The notes under the pieces are model-generated. The model had not been told where the DNA came from, did no database searches, and was given only the letters and a program-made list of their open reading frames with translations. The position numbers were made by a program, and so were the translations under genes. A stretch of DNA of 64,000 bases, from positions 475,301 to 539,300 of the forward strand of contig RPFO01000111.1 of NCBI GenBank assembly GCA_009746045.1. The letters run 5' to 3'. Below are positions 33,669-44,958 of the stretch, piece by piece (positions within the stretch are counted from its first letter, which is position 1; each line of letters opens with the position of its first letter). This DNA comes from Mesostigma viride (taxonomy: Eukaryota > Streptophyta > Mesostigmatophyceae > Mesostigmatales > Mesostigmataceae).

Positions 33669-34392
33669 CGCGCAGTCGGTCTGAATGACTGGCATTATAA
33701 CGAGCGTCATATTCGTCTCCGGCTTGGCAGTGCCGTCATCCTGCATACAAAAAGAACATTGGAGCCAGCACTTTCCCGCGGGTTGTAGCCGATATTCCTC
33801 CATGCAGCGATATTCACCAATGCGCTATCAATAAACAAGTCGACACCATCCGGTATGTAAAAAAAGCACGCTGCTGGCCACGACGGTCACGGCGATGATG
33901 AACGACAATAACAAGAACGCCTAATAGCAGGCGTCATACAAACTAGAACAGACTGGAACAACTACTTACCCGGTCGTCTGTGATCTTGACGCAGAGCCTG
34001 GTTTACAAGGAAGCGAGGGAAACCGGCCACTATGAGCACCCCTACTTAACCCACATAATGAAGGTTAGGAATCCTCCCCATCATGCTAACCGTAGACTCG
34101 GTGAAACGCCCCATGATACAAATACGATAGCCCAGCAACGACTACTTGCGGCCATCACCTTGTCCAGTTCTGGCTGGCTGTGCGGCGGTAATTTTACCAA
34201 GTTTAAAAATGTTACGTCGCACCAGTCTGTGCTTTTTTACGTAGTACCAGTGTAGTGTAGAAATCTGCCAAAAGAGCAAACGCCCAAAGCCAACTTCCAA
34301 GACGCCCAAAGCCAAATTCCAAGACGCCCAAAGCCCAAACGCGGGCGAGTCTGGCGCGGCGCCGGCCATTGGGCCCCGGAATAAGAAATACC
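33669..34392. repeat. Long-type right end of element C
   Basis: Inverted near-copy of 18598-19330. Confidence 0.92.
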
Positions 34393-34763
34393 GGCTTGGC
34401 TCCCGTCCTGAGTCCTGACAAAGGAAAAGCTGGGATTTCTTATTCCGGGGCCCAATGGCCGGCGCCGCGCCAGACTCGCCCGCCTTTGGGCTTTGGGCGT
34501 CTTGGAATTCGGCTTTGGGCGTCTTGGAAGTTGGCTTTGGGCGTTTGCTCTTTTGGCAGATTTCTACACTACACTGGTACTACGTAAAAAAGCACAGACT
34601 GGTGCAGCGTAACATCCATACAACGTAAAATTACCGCCGCACAGGGCATGAGGCCGGCAGCAATAAACTGGCAGCCAGCAATAATAACCGGACAATGGCC
34701 GCCGCAAGATAGTCGTCGGTTGCTGGTATTTCACTTCTACACTTCACAGACTGCTTTTGAGTT

Positions 34764-37131
34764 TTGAGCATTTCCAGCGAACGTGTTTCCCACTTGAAGG
34801 AATGTGGACAAAGGCTAGACTTGGTGATATATCGATTACTGATCGCCTTGAAATACATGAAGGATGATCAATTAGTAAAAGATCACGGTAGTTACATCAA
34901 CAGGAAGTTGTACAAGAATGAAGGGACTGCTGCAGAAGTTGCCAAGGAACTGCTTCCCACCGTTGTAACGCATTTAGACAACGCTTGTGAAGGGGTTTGC
35001 GAAGTGCTCTCTGCGGCAACTAGTAATGACAAGGTGAAAGTGACATTTCGGAGCTTACAATTCCCTCTTGGATGTACATGCTTGACAGCACATACCGGCA
35101 AAGTTTGTTGCCATTTTATTGCATCATTGCTTTTCCACAATGTGTGCACTCACGAGAACTTGGATGTATTATTGTGCAGACGCGCCACATTTGGTGTTCC
35201 TCGTGGGAAAGTTTTCCAAGTGTTTGTTGATGAGTTGGAATTTGTCAAGGAAGAAATGTCCAAGTATCCCACAGATCGGCACGATGACGGTCACGTCATG
35301 GACGTCAGCGACATGGAGCCCTTACCTGACGAGGAGGGTGATCGCTTTCCGCGTGAAGATGACTCACTGCCAGCTGAACCCAACGACAAGGAGCTGGAAA
35401 TGCGACTATTGAATGCATTTGACGGAGCCATGCAGGGAAATATGCTGCATTCTTTTTGCCAAAGACTAGATGTGCACAGATTTGGTACCTGGCCTTCAAT
35501 CTTTTTGTGTGTGGGGGTAGAGATAACTTAACTCACGTTGACATCGGCTTGAATGTGATTGCCTGCATGTTGTCCACAATGTACTACAATGCATATGTCG
35601 TTCCACTTTACTCCTGAACCGCAGGCATGGAGGATGGCTTCCTTTACTGCCAAGGAAACGGCCGCAAAAGTTTTGTTAGCGTCTTTTGTAGAAAGTTGTA
35701 GGATCTTGACTGAGAGCACAGTTGTGCCGATTGCCGAAGGAAATGAATTATCGGGAAGAGCGGGCTCTAAGCCGATTCAACAAGACCCTGTGGTTTTGCG
35801 AGCATGCAACAAAGGCAGTGCCAAACGGAAGACGGACGAATTGGACATGCCGGAGCTGACGTCAACTCATGCTGCCTCCAATGCACCTTCAAAACGGAGG
35901 GCTGGGTTTCGACAGAAGCTCTCAGAGAATTTACCACGACAACCGATGAATGGTGAGCCATACAACTTAAATAAGCCGCTCTAGATTCTAATGATGAAGT
36001 CAATATGAGCATGTGCATGTTGTATTGATTGCGGTTTACCCTAACAAGTACATCACAACAAAGTTGACAATGCCATTTTAAATTTTTTTTTGTGCATGCA
36101 GTCCCTAACACCATGGAGGGAGGCCCAAGCACTCCTGGAGGGAGGCCCAAGCACTCCTGCAGGGGGTGGAATGCCTGATACCAGAGAGAGCGTTAACTTA
36201 ACAGGTGAGAATCTTGCCCCAGGCTTGTGGGATCGCTGACGACATGCCATATGCGTTTTAAAACAAACACGCATACATTTACTTGCTGTGAAGATAAACC
36301 CATACCCACTTGTTAATTAAGCAATGAAATGGACACACACATGCGCCTTAAGTGTTTACCACATGGTTTTGCTCACATGACGCTCGAGATCGCTTGGGAC
36401 CTATTTATGGTAACGTGAGAGAGGCCAGCTTTGAGAAAGCGAGGTAGTAAATCTATAACTTGGCGGAGAGGCCGGGTTTTGAGGAATCTACTACTGTATT
36501 AAACTAGTTTACATAAAAACCTTGGAAATAAATGTCTTTTTGTGAATGCATGCAGACCCTGACGTCATGGTGGGAGGTCAAAGCTCCTCTCTTGGTGGTC
36601 GGGAAGATGCACGGACCTGCATTGAGGACTTGACAGGTGAATCGTGATGTATGTTTTATACACATGAATAACAACCTAACAATGTTGTTGATTTGTTCGC
36701 CTTTGATTGTAGTATCATTTTAGTTTTTGTAGGTTGTTCTCTACCTGAAGTACATGCCGGTTTGCTTTTTTGTACATGGCCATATATCAAGGAGACAACC
36801 AGCGCAGGCCAGAAATCGGGAGAATCCGGACCATATATTGGCCACATATTTTTGCTCACAGGAAATCACACACAAATTGTCCAATACACATGACCATGCA
36901 CCCACACATGATGTCGATCGGTTCTCGGTTTGGTAGTCTCGGTAAGGTATACTTTTTTTTGTTAATTTACATACGTCAAGAATGGCACACACATACGCTT
37001 AGCAGAATGCGGGTTTATTACCAGGGGCGTGTTTGGCATGTTCCCAAGTCCGATAATATCTTCTTGTCTTCCTTTGTATGCATGCAGGCCCTGACCTAGA
37101 GGTAGAAGTCCCCACTAGTCCAAGAACATAG
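34764..37131 (+). pseudogene. SWIM zinc-finger gene of the giant elements (transposase C-terminal half)
   Basis: Five exons are inferred: 34776-35485, 35625-35952, 36102-36204, 36556-36636 and 37088-37131, all with GT-AG borders. Exon 1 encodes C-x-C-x8-C-x-H (C104, C106, C115, H117 counting from 34764). This SWIM signature is typical of Mutator-like transposases, where it follows the DDE domain. That domain is absent: exon 1 starts at an acceptor-like ttccag with no ATG. Exons 3 and 4 are duplicates, 81 bp each in phase 1-1, with P-(N/D)-x-M-x-G-G ... L-T. In exon 3 a 22-bp tandem duplication (ggagggaggcccaagcactc) shifts the frame to a stop. The product is therefore probably non-functional here. 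Confidence 0.68.
36787..36830 (-). mobile_element. 44-bp Penelope-element scar
   Basis: The last 44 bp of the pseudo-LTR, inverted, lie in the intron between ccatata repeats (36780-36786 and 36831-36837). C has the uninterrupted intron (near 21140). Confidence 0.75.
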
Positions 37132-37885
37132 ATGGCGAACGAGGGAGGCGACGACAAATTGAAGACGGAGCTTTGCGACCGATAGTGGTGTCAGATAAAG
37201 GACAAGTATACTAGTGGGAAGATCGGCGGGGAGCTATCAAACGCCACGTTGTGCCGCATTGACGAGGTGGTGGTGCTACCAGAAATTCACGCGGCTGTTC
37301 ACAGCTGACTCTTCACCACATCTTGCTGAGTAGGAATTCAATCGCAATGAGACAACCAGCGCAATACATGGTTAGGAAGCATGGTGATGCCCGCTGGCTA
37401 TGTTACTTTGAATGTGCTGTAGGTTTCACGTATATTCACGGAGCTTGGTCTGTGGTGATCGTGGAGACCTTGGCGCCTTGCCATGAGTCTTGACTCCTCG
37501 CTTCCATCCCTTGGGCATCCATCATTCTACGGCATGCCACCGGGTCAAGGGATAGGATTGAACTGAGATTTGCCCGGTAGGCCAGCTTGGTTATTGAGCT
37601 GGCCCCGGCCCCACTGGGACCATAGGTCATTCACAGCCCCACTCACATGCGTACGGATCCTATATCATGTTTTAAAGGAGGAAGTTGCTAGGTTGGCGAA
37701 GAAGCCAACCCGGCCCCGTTGAAGGGGAAGGACTAGTGTTCGCATGTCTTAACTTCAATCAACAATGAAATTGTAATGTTTTGTTAAGTTAGACAACTCT
37801 GAGTTGATGCGATGGGATCTGAGTAAAGAAAATTGTGCAAGTGAGTAGAGAAATTTGTGCAAGTGAGACAACTCACTTAATTAAT
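37132..37885. other. Region of D unlike A and C; possible SINE
   Basis: After the stop of the SWIM gene the sequence departs from C. At 37548-37625 the minus strand has a B-box-like agttcaatccta and an A-box-like cagctcaataacc, suggesting a tRNA-derived SINE. No protein gene is seen. Confidence 0.35.
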
Positions 37886-38278
37886 CAAACTCGTGCTCCC
37901 GTTGGGGAGTCACGGAGCCCGAAGTGCCTTTAATCCCTTTGTTTGCACAACAGCTAGGAAGGAAGGTCAGAGAACCCCTTTCTCCTTCATGCCAGAGGCA
38001 TGCCACAGCTGCGTGACTCCCAAACTGGAGCACGAGTCTAATTAATTAATTAATTAATTATTTAATGCCACAGCTGCAATCGGACACGCTAAACGACCCT
38101 GCAAGATCTGTGGGTGCAATGAGACCCATGCGAGCTTATCATAACAAGGAGCGTGGGCAAGTAATGTGAGCATAGCCAAGACGTAGCATCATTGGATGTA
38201 CAAGGAAATATTTAATAACTATCTTGATGTGCGTGTAGGAAGATCTGCATGGAGGAATAACGGCGAACATGTGAAGGA

Positions 38279-38316
38279 CCTCCCCACGGAGGCATGTTAT
38301 TTTAATTTAATTTTAA
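38279..38316 (+). mobile_element. 38-bp LINE micro-insertion
   Basis: Hairpin ctccccacggag and a (tttaa)n tail lie between two copies of tgtgaagga (38270-38278 and 38317-38325). C shows the empty site near 30285. Confidence 0.88.
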
Positions 38317-38562
38317 TGTGAAGGAACAAGTATCCCACAACCAGGAACGTGCATCCCACAACCAGGAACGAGTATCCCACAACCAGGAACGTGTTTCCCA
38401 CCACCAGGAACAAGTATCCCACAACCAGGAACGACTATCCCACAACTAGGAACGTGTAGATCCCACAACCAGGAACAAGACGTATCCTCTGCCGGCCGTG
38501 CCACCCCATGCAAGACCCCACGTACAAGCCGTCCTTGCGTCAAGGGGACATGCAATCATCAC

Positions 38563-39490
38563 AATTAATTAATTAATTAATTAGACTCGTGCTCCCGTTG
38601 GGGAGTCACGGAGCATTAACCCCGATGGATGGATGGATGGGTGCAAACAGTCCTACCGGTCTAATCTATCTACATCAGCTACCTACGACATCTATCTAAC
38701 AGCATTCTAACTACAACATCTATCTAGACAGCTGCACGCTGCCCTAGGGGAGCTGTCTGGCGTGCCTCCCACGGGTTTGCACACGCGGGCGCTTCACCGC
38801 TGGGGGGGGCTCGTTGTCCTCTATGACCTGGGCCCACTTGGCCTTGCCCATCATCTTCTTCCAAATCACGGAGAGGCCTAGGCCCCCCATGTCCTCTACT
38901 AGCTGTTCTTTGAAGGTGCGGGCCTTGCGGCGTCTAACATCACTGGGCCCGGCCCACGTCAGGAGGTGCCGGCCAGGCTGAGCTGGTCGCAGTCCTGCGG
39001 CCCGGGGGCCACGTGAGGTGTCTACCTGGTTGGTGCAAGCTAGGTGCCCTACTAGCTGCAGGCGTCGCTGCTTAATGGTGCTGGTGATATATGGCATGCC
39101 CTGGTACAGGTCCTCATTGCGGACATGAGCAGCATATCCTACTCTGAAAATGGAACGCAGCATGTTGGTGACCGCGCCGTCCAGCTTGCGGGCCAGGTCG
39201 GCGGTGAGGGTCCACGTCTCGGCCCCATACGTGAGAACAGGAAGGACGAGGACCTTGAACAGGTCCTGTTTCTCGATCTTGCCCAGGGGCTTGCGCCACA
39301 GGGCCCGGTACTGGCGTAAAGCGTGCCAGGCGAGGGAGATGCGATGGTCCACATCAGCCTCGCAGCTGGGGAGCAGGCTGCCCAGCAGCTTGACGCGGTC
39401 CCGATACAGGCCGGACTTGAGAGCCGTCGAGGAGGTAGAGGGGTGGCGGTGAGTGGGTGAGCCCAACCGCCAGGGCCAATGTCTTCTTGC
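38563..39490 (-). mobile_element. 5'-truncated RTE-like LINE in minisatellite 3
   Basis: 928 bp flanked by atcatcac (38555-38562 and 39491-39498). The minus-strand frame down to 38744 encodes the region after the RT catalytic motifs: KLLGSLLPSCEADVDHRISL, LTYGAETWTLTADLARKLDG and a C-terminal domain. The 3' end has the hairpin word ctcccgttggggag and an (aatt)n tail. Confidence 0.88.
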
Positions 39491-39498
39491 ATCATCAC

Positions 39499-39990
39499 AA
39501 GGAGTGGTAACTGCCGGCAGTGCCACCCCATATATGCAAGACCCCACAAGCCATCCTTGGGTCAAGGGGACATGCAGTCATCACAAGGAGCGGTAACTGA
39601 CTGCCGGCAGTTCCACGCCATGCAAGACCCCACAAGCCGTCCTTGCATAAAGGGGACATGCAGTCATCACAAGGAGTGGTAACTGCCGGCAGTACCACCC
39701 CATGCAAGACCCCACAAGCCGTCCTTGCGTCAAGGGGACATGCAGTCATCACAAGGAGTGGTAACTGCCGGCAGTGCCACCCCATGCAAGACCCCACAAG
39801 CCATCCTTGCATAAAGGGGACATGCAGTCATCACAAGGAGTGGTAACTGCCAGCAGTGCCACCCCATGCAAGAACACACAAGCCGGGGGACATGCAGTCA
39901 TCACAAGGAGTGGTAACTGCCGGCAGTGCTACCCCATGCAAGAACCCACAAGCCATTCATGCAATCATCACAGGGAGTGGTAACTGCCGG
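39499..39990. repeat. Minisatellite 3 in D
   Basis: About seven units with ctgccggcag. The array was split by the LINE at 38563-39490; the other part is 38485-38562. Confidence 0.92.
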
Positions 39991-40176
39991 CAGTGCGCGG
40001 CCCTAACGTTAATTCCCACATCCCCTCTGCTAACGTTAGTTTCCACACCCCTCTGCTAACGTTAGTGCCCACCGCCTCGGCTAACGTTAATTCCCACACC
40101 CCCTCTGCTAACGTAAGTGCCCCTCCCCTCTCTACTATCGTTAATTCCCTCCCCCCTTTACTAACGGCCCCGGGCA

Positions 40177-40365
40177 GCCTCTTGGTTTGTCTGTAATATG
40201 GAGGCAGATGGTACGCAAGGATAGATGGCAAGTAGTGATGAAGGAGACCACCCCCAAGCCTGTGGGGGCTCCGCGTGTGACCAAGTATGGCATTCATAGC
40301 GATTCGGGCCGCGGTGCCCACACCCCTGTAACTACGACCTAGATAGCTTACACCATCCATTCCAT
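40177..40365 (+). mobile_element. LINE fragment shared with element A
   Basis: The plus strand encodes GLSVIWRQMVRKDRWQVV with the same 5' truncation as A 5885. Its 3' UTR resumes at 41573-41650 with the cacgtgac-gca-gtcacgtg hairpin. The interval 40366-41572 is a later insertion of LINE sequence. Confidence 0.7.
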
Positions 40366-40515
40366 AGTTGTACATCCTCCACCTGCAGGTTGTAGCCCTG
40401 ATTGTATTACAAACCCATAGATGCCCCTTTCTCAGGGCTATGTGTTACATATGCTCCCAACGGAGCTATGATTTTAATTAATTAATTAATTAATTAATTA
40501 ATTAATTAATCCCAT
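40366..40515 (+). repeat. LINE 3' end and long (ttaa)n tail
   Basis: The hairpin word ctcccaacggag near 40456 is followed by a (ttaattaa)n tract of about 40 bp. Confidence 0.6.
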
Positions 40516-41572
40516 TAATTAATTAATTAATAGACACGTGACTGCGTCACGTGAGCATAAGTCCTCAGTGGGAGGGGAACATGGGATGGAATGGATGGTA
40601 TAAGCTATCTAGGTCCTAGTTACAGGGGTGTGGGCACCGCGGCCCGAATCGCTATGAATGCCATACTTGGTCACACGCAGAGCCCCCACAGGCTTGGGGG
40701 TGGTCTCCTTCATCACTACTTGCCATCTATCCTTGCGCACCATCTGCCTCCATATTACAGACAAACCAGGAGGCTGCCCGGGGGTGAGCCCGTCACGTAC
40801 GTCTAGTGTAGCACATGTCCATGCCGAGTCTATCACGAAAAGTCCACGGGTGGCGGCCCTGCCGCGCGCGGCCGGGGGCACGCCAGGTGAGGACATATCG
40901 CCCAGGCTGGGCGGGCTTGGTGCCAGCTAGTCTATCTGATGTATCTACCTGATCTGTGCGGGCCAGGTGCCCGGCTAGGCCCAGGCGCCTGTGCCTAATA
41001 ATGTGGGAAACATAGGGCAAATCAGCGTACAAATCCTCATTACTAATGTGCAAACCAAAGGGGATGTTAAGGGCCTGGCGCAGCATCTTGGTGACGGCGC
41101 CGTCGAGTCGTTGCTCCAGCTCCTGCGTCAGTGCCCACGTCTCGGCGCCGTAGGTCAGGATCGTCAGAATGACGACCTTGAAGAGGTCACGCTTGACGAT
41201 CCGGGGTAGGGCGGGGTTGCTCCACCAGCGGCGGTGGTCATGGAGGTGCGCCCACGCCATGCCGATCCGTGTCGTCATGTCGTCCTCGCAGTCGGGAAGC
41301 CAACTGCCGAGCAGCTTGAAGCGGCCTGAAGGAGGGTAGTTGACCTCCGCATCGTCTAAGAGGCGGAGTGTGGGTGGGGGCCCTGCCATGCCGAGGGCCA
41401 TGGCCTCCGTTTTGGGGCTGATTTCTAGACCAACCGCCCGAGCCTCGAGCGCCAGGCAGTCCAGCCAAAGTTGGGCAGACTCCGGCTTCTCGATGAGCGT
41501 GATGTCGTCGGCATAAATGAGGTCAGCTAGTAAATTCTGCTTGTTAGTCGGCCCCCCCATTAATTAATCCCA
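40516..41572 (-). mobile_element. RTE-like LINE, 3' half of ORF2
   Basis: The frame 41560-40793 starts just before LIYADDITLIEK, the Y-A-D-D catalytic motif of the RT. It continues through KLLGSWLPDCEDDMTTRIG, LTYGAETWALTQELEQRLDG and GHLARTDQVDTS. A frame change near 40850 is needed to reach the conserved end (GLSVIWRQMVRKDRWQ, 40609-40896). The 3' end carries the cacgtgac hairpin and an (attaatta)n tail. The upstream half, including the endonuclease, is missing. Confidence 0.85.
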
Positions 41573-41709
41573 TGTTCCCCTCCCACTGAGGACTTATGCT
41601 CACGTGACGCAGTCACGTGTCTATTAATTAATTAATTAATTAACTAAAGTTAGTCCACAGCCCCCTCGATCTGCTAACGTTAGTGCCCCCCCCTCCTTTG
41701 CTAACATTA

Positions 41710-42023
41710 ATTAATTAATTAATTAGACTCGTGCTCCCGTTGGGGAGTCACGGAGAATTAACCCCGATGGATGGATGGGTGCAAACAGTCCTACCGGTCT
41801 AATCTATCGACATCAGCTACATACTACATCTATCTAACAGCATTCTAACTACAACATCTATCTAGACAGCTAGCCGCACGCTGCCCTAGGGGAGCTGTCT
41901 GGCGTGCCTCCCACGGGATTGCACACGCGGGCGCTTCCCCACTGGGGGGGGCTCGTTGTCCTCTATGACCTGGGCCCACTTGGCCTTGTCCATCATCTTC
42001 TTCCAAATCACGGAGAGGCCTAG
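41710..42023 (-). mobile_element. 314-bp truncated LINE
   Basis: Same family as 38563-39490 with the identical 3' UTR, flanked by ctaacatta (41701-41709 and 42024-42032) inside minisatellite 2. Confidence 0.88.
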
Positions 42024-42032
42024 CTAACATTA

Positions 42033-42310
42033 GTTCCCACACCCCTCTGCTAACGTAAGTGCCCTCCCCCCCTGCTATCGTTAATGCCCACCCCCCTTCA
42101 CTAACGTTATTCCCCAGCCCCCTCTGTTAACCGCGTTAGTGCCCGCGCCCCTTTACAAACTTTAGTGCTCGTGCCCCTCTGCTAACGTTAGCGCCCCCCC
42201 CCTCTGCTAACTTTAATTCCCACACCCCCTCTGCTATCGTTAGTGCCCGTGCCCCTTTACTAACGTTAGTGCCCAGCCCCCTCTGCTAACGTTAGTGCCC
42301 GTAAGTAAGT
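42033..42310. repeat. Minisatellite 2 in D, inner piece
   Basis: About ten units with taacgtta, ending in a (gtaa)n run. Parts of the same array lie at 39995-40172 and 41645-41700. Confidence 0.88.
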
Positions 42311-42406
42311 AAGTAAGTAAGTACTTGCGTGTCATGCGCAAAGGCATGCCACGGAGTACTATGCTAATCTCATTAGAAAAATAATTACACAAAAGTTTAA
42401 ACAAAT

Positions 42407-43181
42407 ATCAAAGAGACAACCAGCGCAGGCCAGAAATCGGGAGAATCCGGACCATGGTAGCTCGAGCCTGCCGTTATCTTTTCCGCGTTTTCGAGTCGTT
42501 CAGGATGATGAAGATGAATGGTGATGGAAATGTGTATCCTTGTGCATTGAAATTATGGCTGGCTTACGTGTGGAGCGACTAGATGACCTAGACGGTGGGG
42601 CCGGAAACAGCATGCTTGATCAGGGCGTGTGTTTCGAGCCTAACTGGCCGGGAGTGTCTAGTGGTGAGCACCATTGCTGCGATCGCTCTCCCACCATTTA
42701 CGAGGAAATACCCGCAAATGGAAAACCACTGAAAAGGTCTAGCTAGTCAGTCATCACGTTAGCCATGCCATGATTCCAAACGTCCAAGAACTGCACACGG
42801 TGCAAAGGCAAAAAAGCCGGAGGACAGCACTTTCAAATGTGCGGCGGGAACCAAGAGCCCGCGGATGCCAGAAAACATCGTGTTGCGGCAGCGACGCGAC
42901 GATGTGGACAACGAATCCAGTGCCAAGCTCGGAACGGCCGCAAAGGAGATCTGGCATCACAGGGTTCAGATGTGCGGAGATACTATGCGATCCAGCCGGT
43001 CCACGACCTGTTTGTAGAGCTTGTGCCAAGGGGCAGCACCGAACAGATGTGGGTGACGTTGCAAAAAACATCGGACTTGACGGAGCATAATGGCTCGGTC
43101 ATAGTCTTTGACCAATAAACGCTGCAAGAGTTCAACAAGAGTCGTGATGAAATCAACACGATAAGAACAAAGACGGGAAAT
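42407..43181 (-). mobile_element. 5'-truncated Penelope-like copy
   Basis: Inverted copy of 28471-29245: the full pseudo-LTR (42407-42915) plus the last ~70 codons of the RT ORF, ending DRIVSPHI at 42966. Sequence similarity stops at 43181. Confidence 0.9.
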
Positions 43182-43214
43182 ATCGTTTGCATCATCCCCC
43201 AACCGTTAAGCACT

Positions 43215-43616
43215 CTAGATGGGGATGTAATCCTCATCCGAGCTGTCCTCTACTGTAATGGCAGACGAGGCGGTAGTGTAGCGGCTATCCTCAGGACCAA
43301 TAACCTCCACCTGCGGACTTCTACCCTGGCTAGCAACGGGCCGCGGGGCCCGTGGGGAGAAAACAGGAGCATACCCCTCGGGAAGGTGCTTATCGCAGAT
43401 GGCAGCCCATTTCTCCTTGTCAATCATGCGGGCGCGGAGTACGGATAGTCCCAGAAGCCCTGCATCTTCAAGCAGTTGTGTCACATAGGTCCGGGTCGCG
43501 CCGCGCCGGTGCCCGGCGCGCGCAAGTTTGCCAGTGGGTTGCGATGGGACAAGGGGACCCTGCCATAGGAGGAGGTGTCTACTTGGTTGGCCCGTCTTCG
43601 TAGAATCCGGTTGCAA
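43215..43616 (-). pseudogene. C-terminal end of a LINE ORF2
   Basis: 134 codons with GQPSRHLLLWQGP and a GLLGLSVLRARMIDKEKW segment that parallels GLSVIWRQMVRKDRW in the other LINEs. It ends with an acidic tail. No hairpin or TTAA tail follows it. Confidence 0.6.
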
Positions 43617-43723
43617 ACACCCCGGAGGAAAGGCTCAAGCTCAGGCATTAGGGCCCGTGCCCCTTTACTAACGTTAGTGCTCGTGCCCCCTCTGCTAACG
43701 TTAGTGCCCGCGCCCCTTTACAA

Positions 43724-43833
43724 TTAATTAATTAATTAATTAGACTCGTGCTCCCGTTGGGGAGTCACGGAGCATTAACCCCGATGGATGGATGGATGGG
43801 TGCACACAGTCCTACCGGTCTAATCTATCTACA
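43724..43833 (-). mobile_element. 110-bp truncated LINE
   Basis: The 3' end of the ctcccgttggggag family, flanked by ttacaa (43718-43723 and 43834-43839), in minisatellite 2. Confidence 0.82.
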
Positions 43834-43839
43834 TTACAA

Positions 43840-44505
43840 ACCCCTTTACAAACCTTAGTGCTCGTGCCCCTCTGCTAACGTTAGCGCCCCCCCCTCTGCT
43901 ATAATTATTTCCCCCCTCTGCTAACTTTAATTCCCACACCCCCTCTGCTATCGTTAGTGCCCGTGCCCCTTTACTAACGTTAGTGCCCAGCCCCCTCTGC
44001 TAACGTTAGTGCCCGTGCCCCTTTACTAACGTTAGTGCCCCCCCCCTGCTATAATTATTCCCCCCTATGCTAACTTTAATTCCCACACCCCCTCTGCTAT
44101 CGTTAGTGCCCGTGCCCCTTTACTAACGTTAGTGCCCGACCCCCTCTGCTAACGTTAGTGCTCGTGCCCCTTTACTAACGTTAGTGCCCAGCCCCCTCTG
44201 CTAACGTTAGTGCCCGTGCCCCTTTACTAACGTTAGTGCCCCCCCCCCTGCTATAATTATTTCCCCCCTATGCTAACTTTAATTCCCACACCCCCTCTGC
44301 TATCGTTAGTGCCCGTGCCCCTTTACTAACGTTAGTGCCCAACCCCCTCTGCTAACGTTAGTGCCCGTGCCCCTTTACTAACGTTAGTGCCCAGCCCCCT
44401 CTGCTAACGTTAGTGCCCGCGCCCCTTCACTAACGTTAGTGCCCGTGCCCCTCTGCTAACGTTATTCCCCAGCCCCCTCTGCTATCGCTAATGCCCGTGC
44501 CCCTT
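43840..44505. repeat. Minisatellite 2, outer array of D
   Basis: About 25 units. Blocks of about 200 bp with a ctataattattt variant recur three times, showing higher-order repeats. Confidence 0.92.
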
Positions 44506-44514
44506 TATATTTGG

Positions 44515-44958
44515 ACCAGGAACACATCCCACAACTAGGCTCGACTATCCCACAACCAGGAACGTGCATCCCACAACCAGGAACCCATACCACAACCAGG
44601 AACACATCCCACAACCAGGAACGAGTATCCCACAACTAGGAACGTGTATCCCACAACCAGGAACAAGTATCTTACAACGAGGAACGTGTTTCCCACAACC
44701 AGGAACGTGTATCCCACAACCACGCTCGACTATCCCACAACCAGGAACATGTATCCCACAACCAGGAACAAGTATCCCACCACCAGGAACAAGTATCCCA
44801 CAACCAGGAACGTGTTTCCCACAACCAGGAACGTGCATCCCACAACCAGGAACGTGCATCCCACAACCAGGAAAGTGCATCCCACAACCAGGAACAAGTA
44901 TCCCAAAACAAGGAACACATCCCACAACCAGGAACGTGTATCCCACAACCAGTCGCGC
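44515..44958. repeat. Minisatellite 1, outer array of D
   Basis: About 21 units, the counterpart of 4409-4832. Confidence 0.94.

Larger units (their letters stand above)
18598..34392 (+). mobile_element. Giant Mutator-like element C
   Basis: 15.8 kb with ends ggtatttcttattccggggc in inverted orientation and the 10-bp duplication ggcttggctc at 18588-18597 and 34393-34402. Unlike A and D, both ends are the long type with minisatellites. The core carries one 81-bp exon of the SWIM gene (20920-21000) and its last exon, but no exons 1-3. A non-autonomous DIRS element (22184-24141) and a Penelope-like element (24196-29245) are inserted in the core. No transposase domain is present. Confidence 0.88.
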
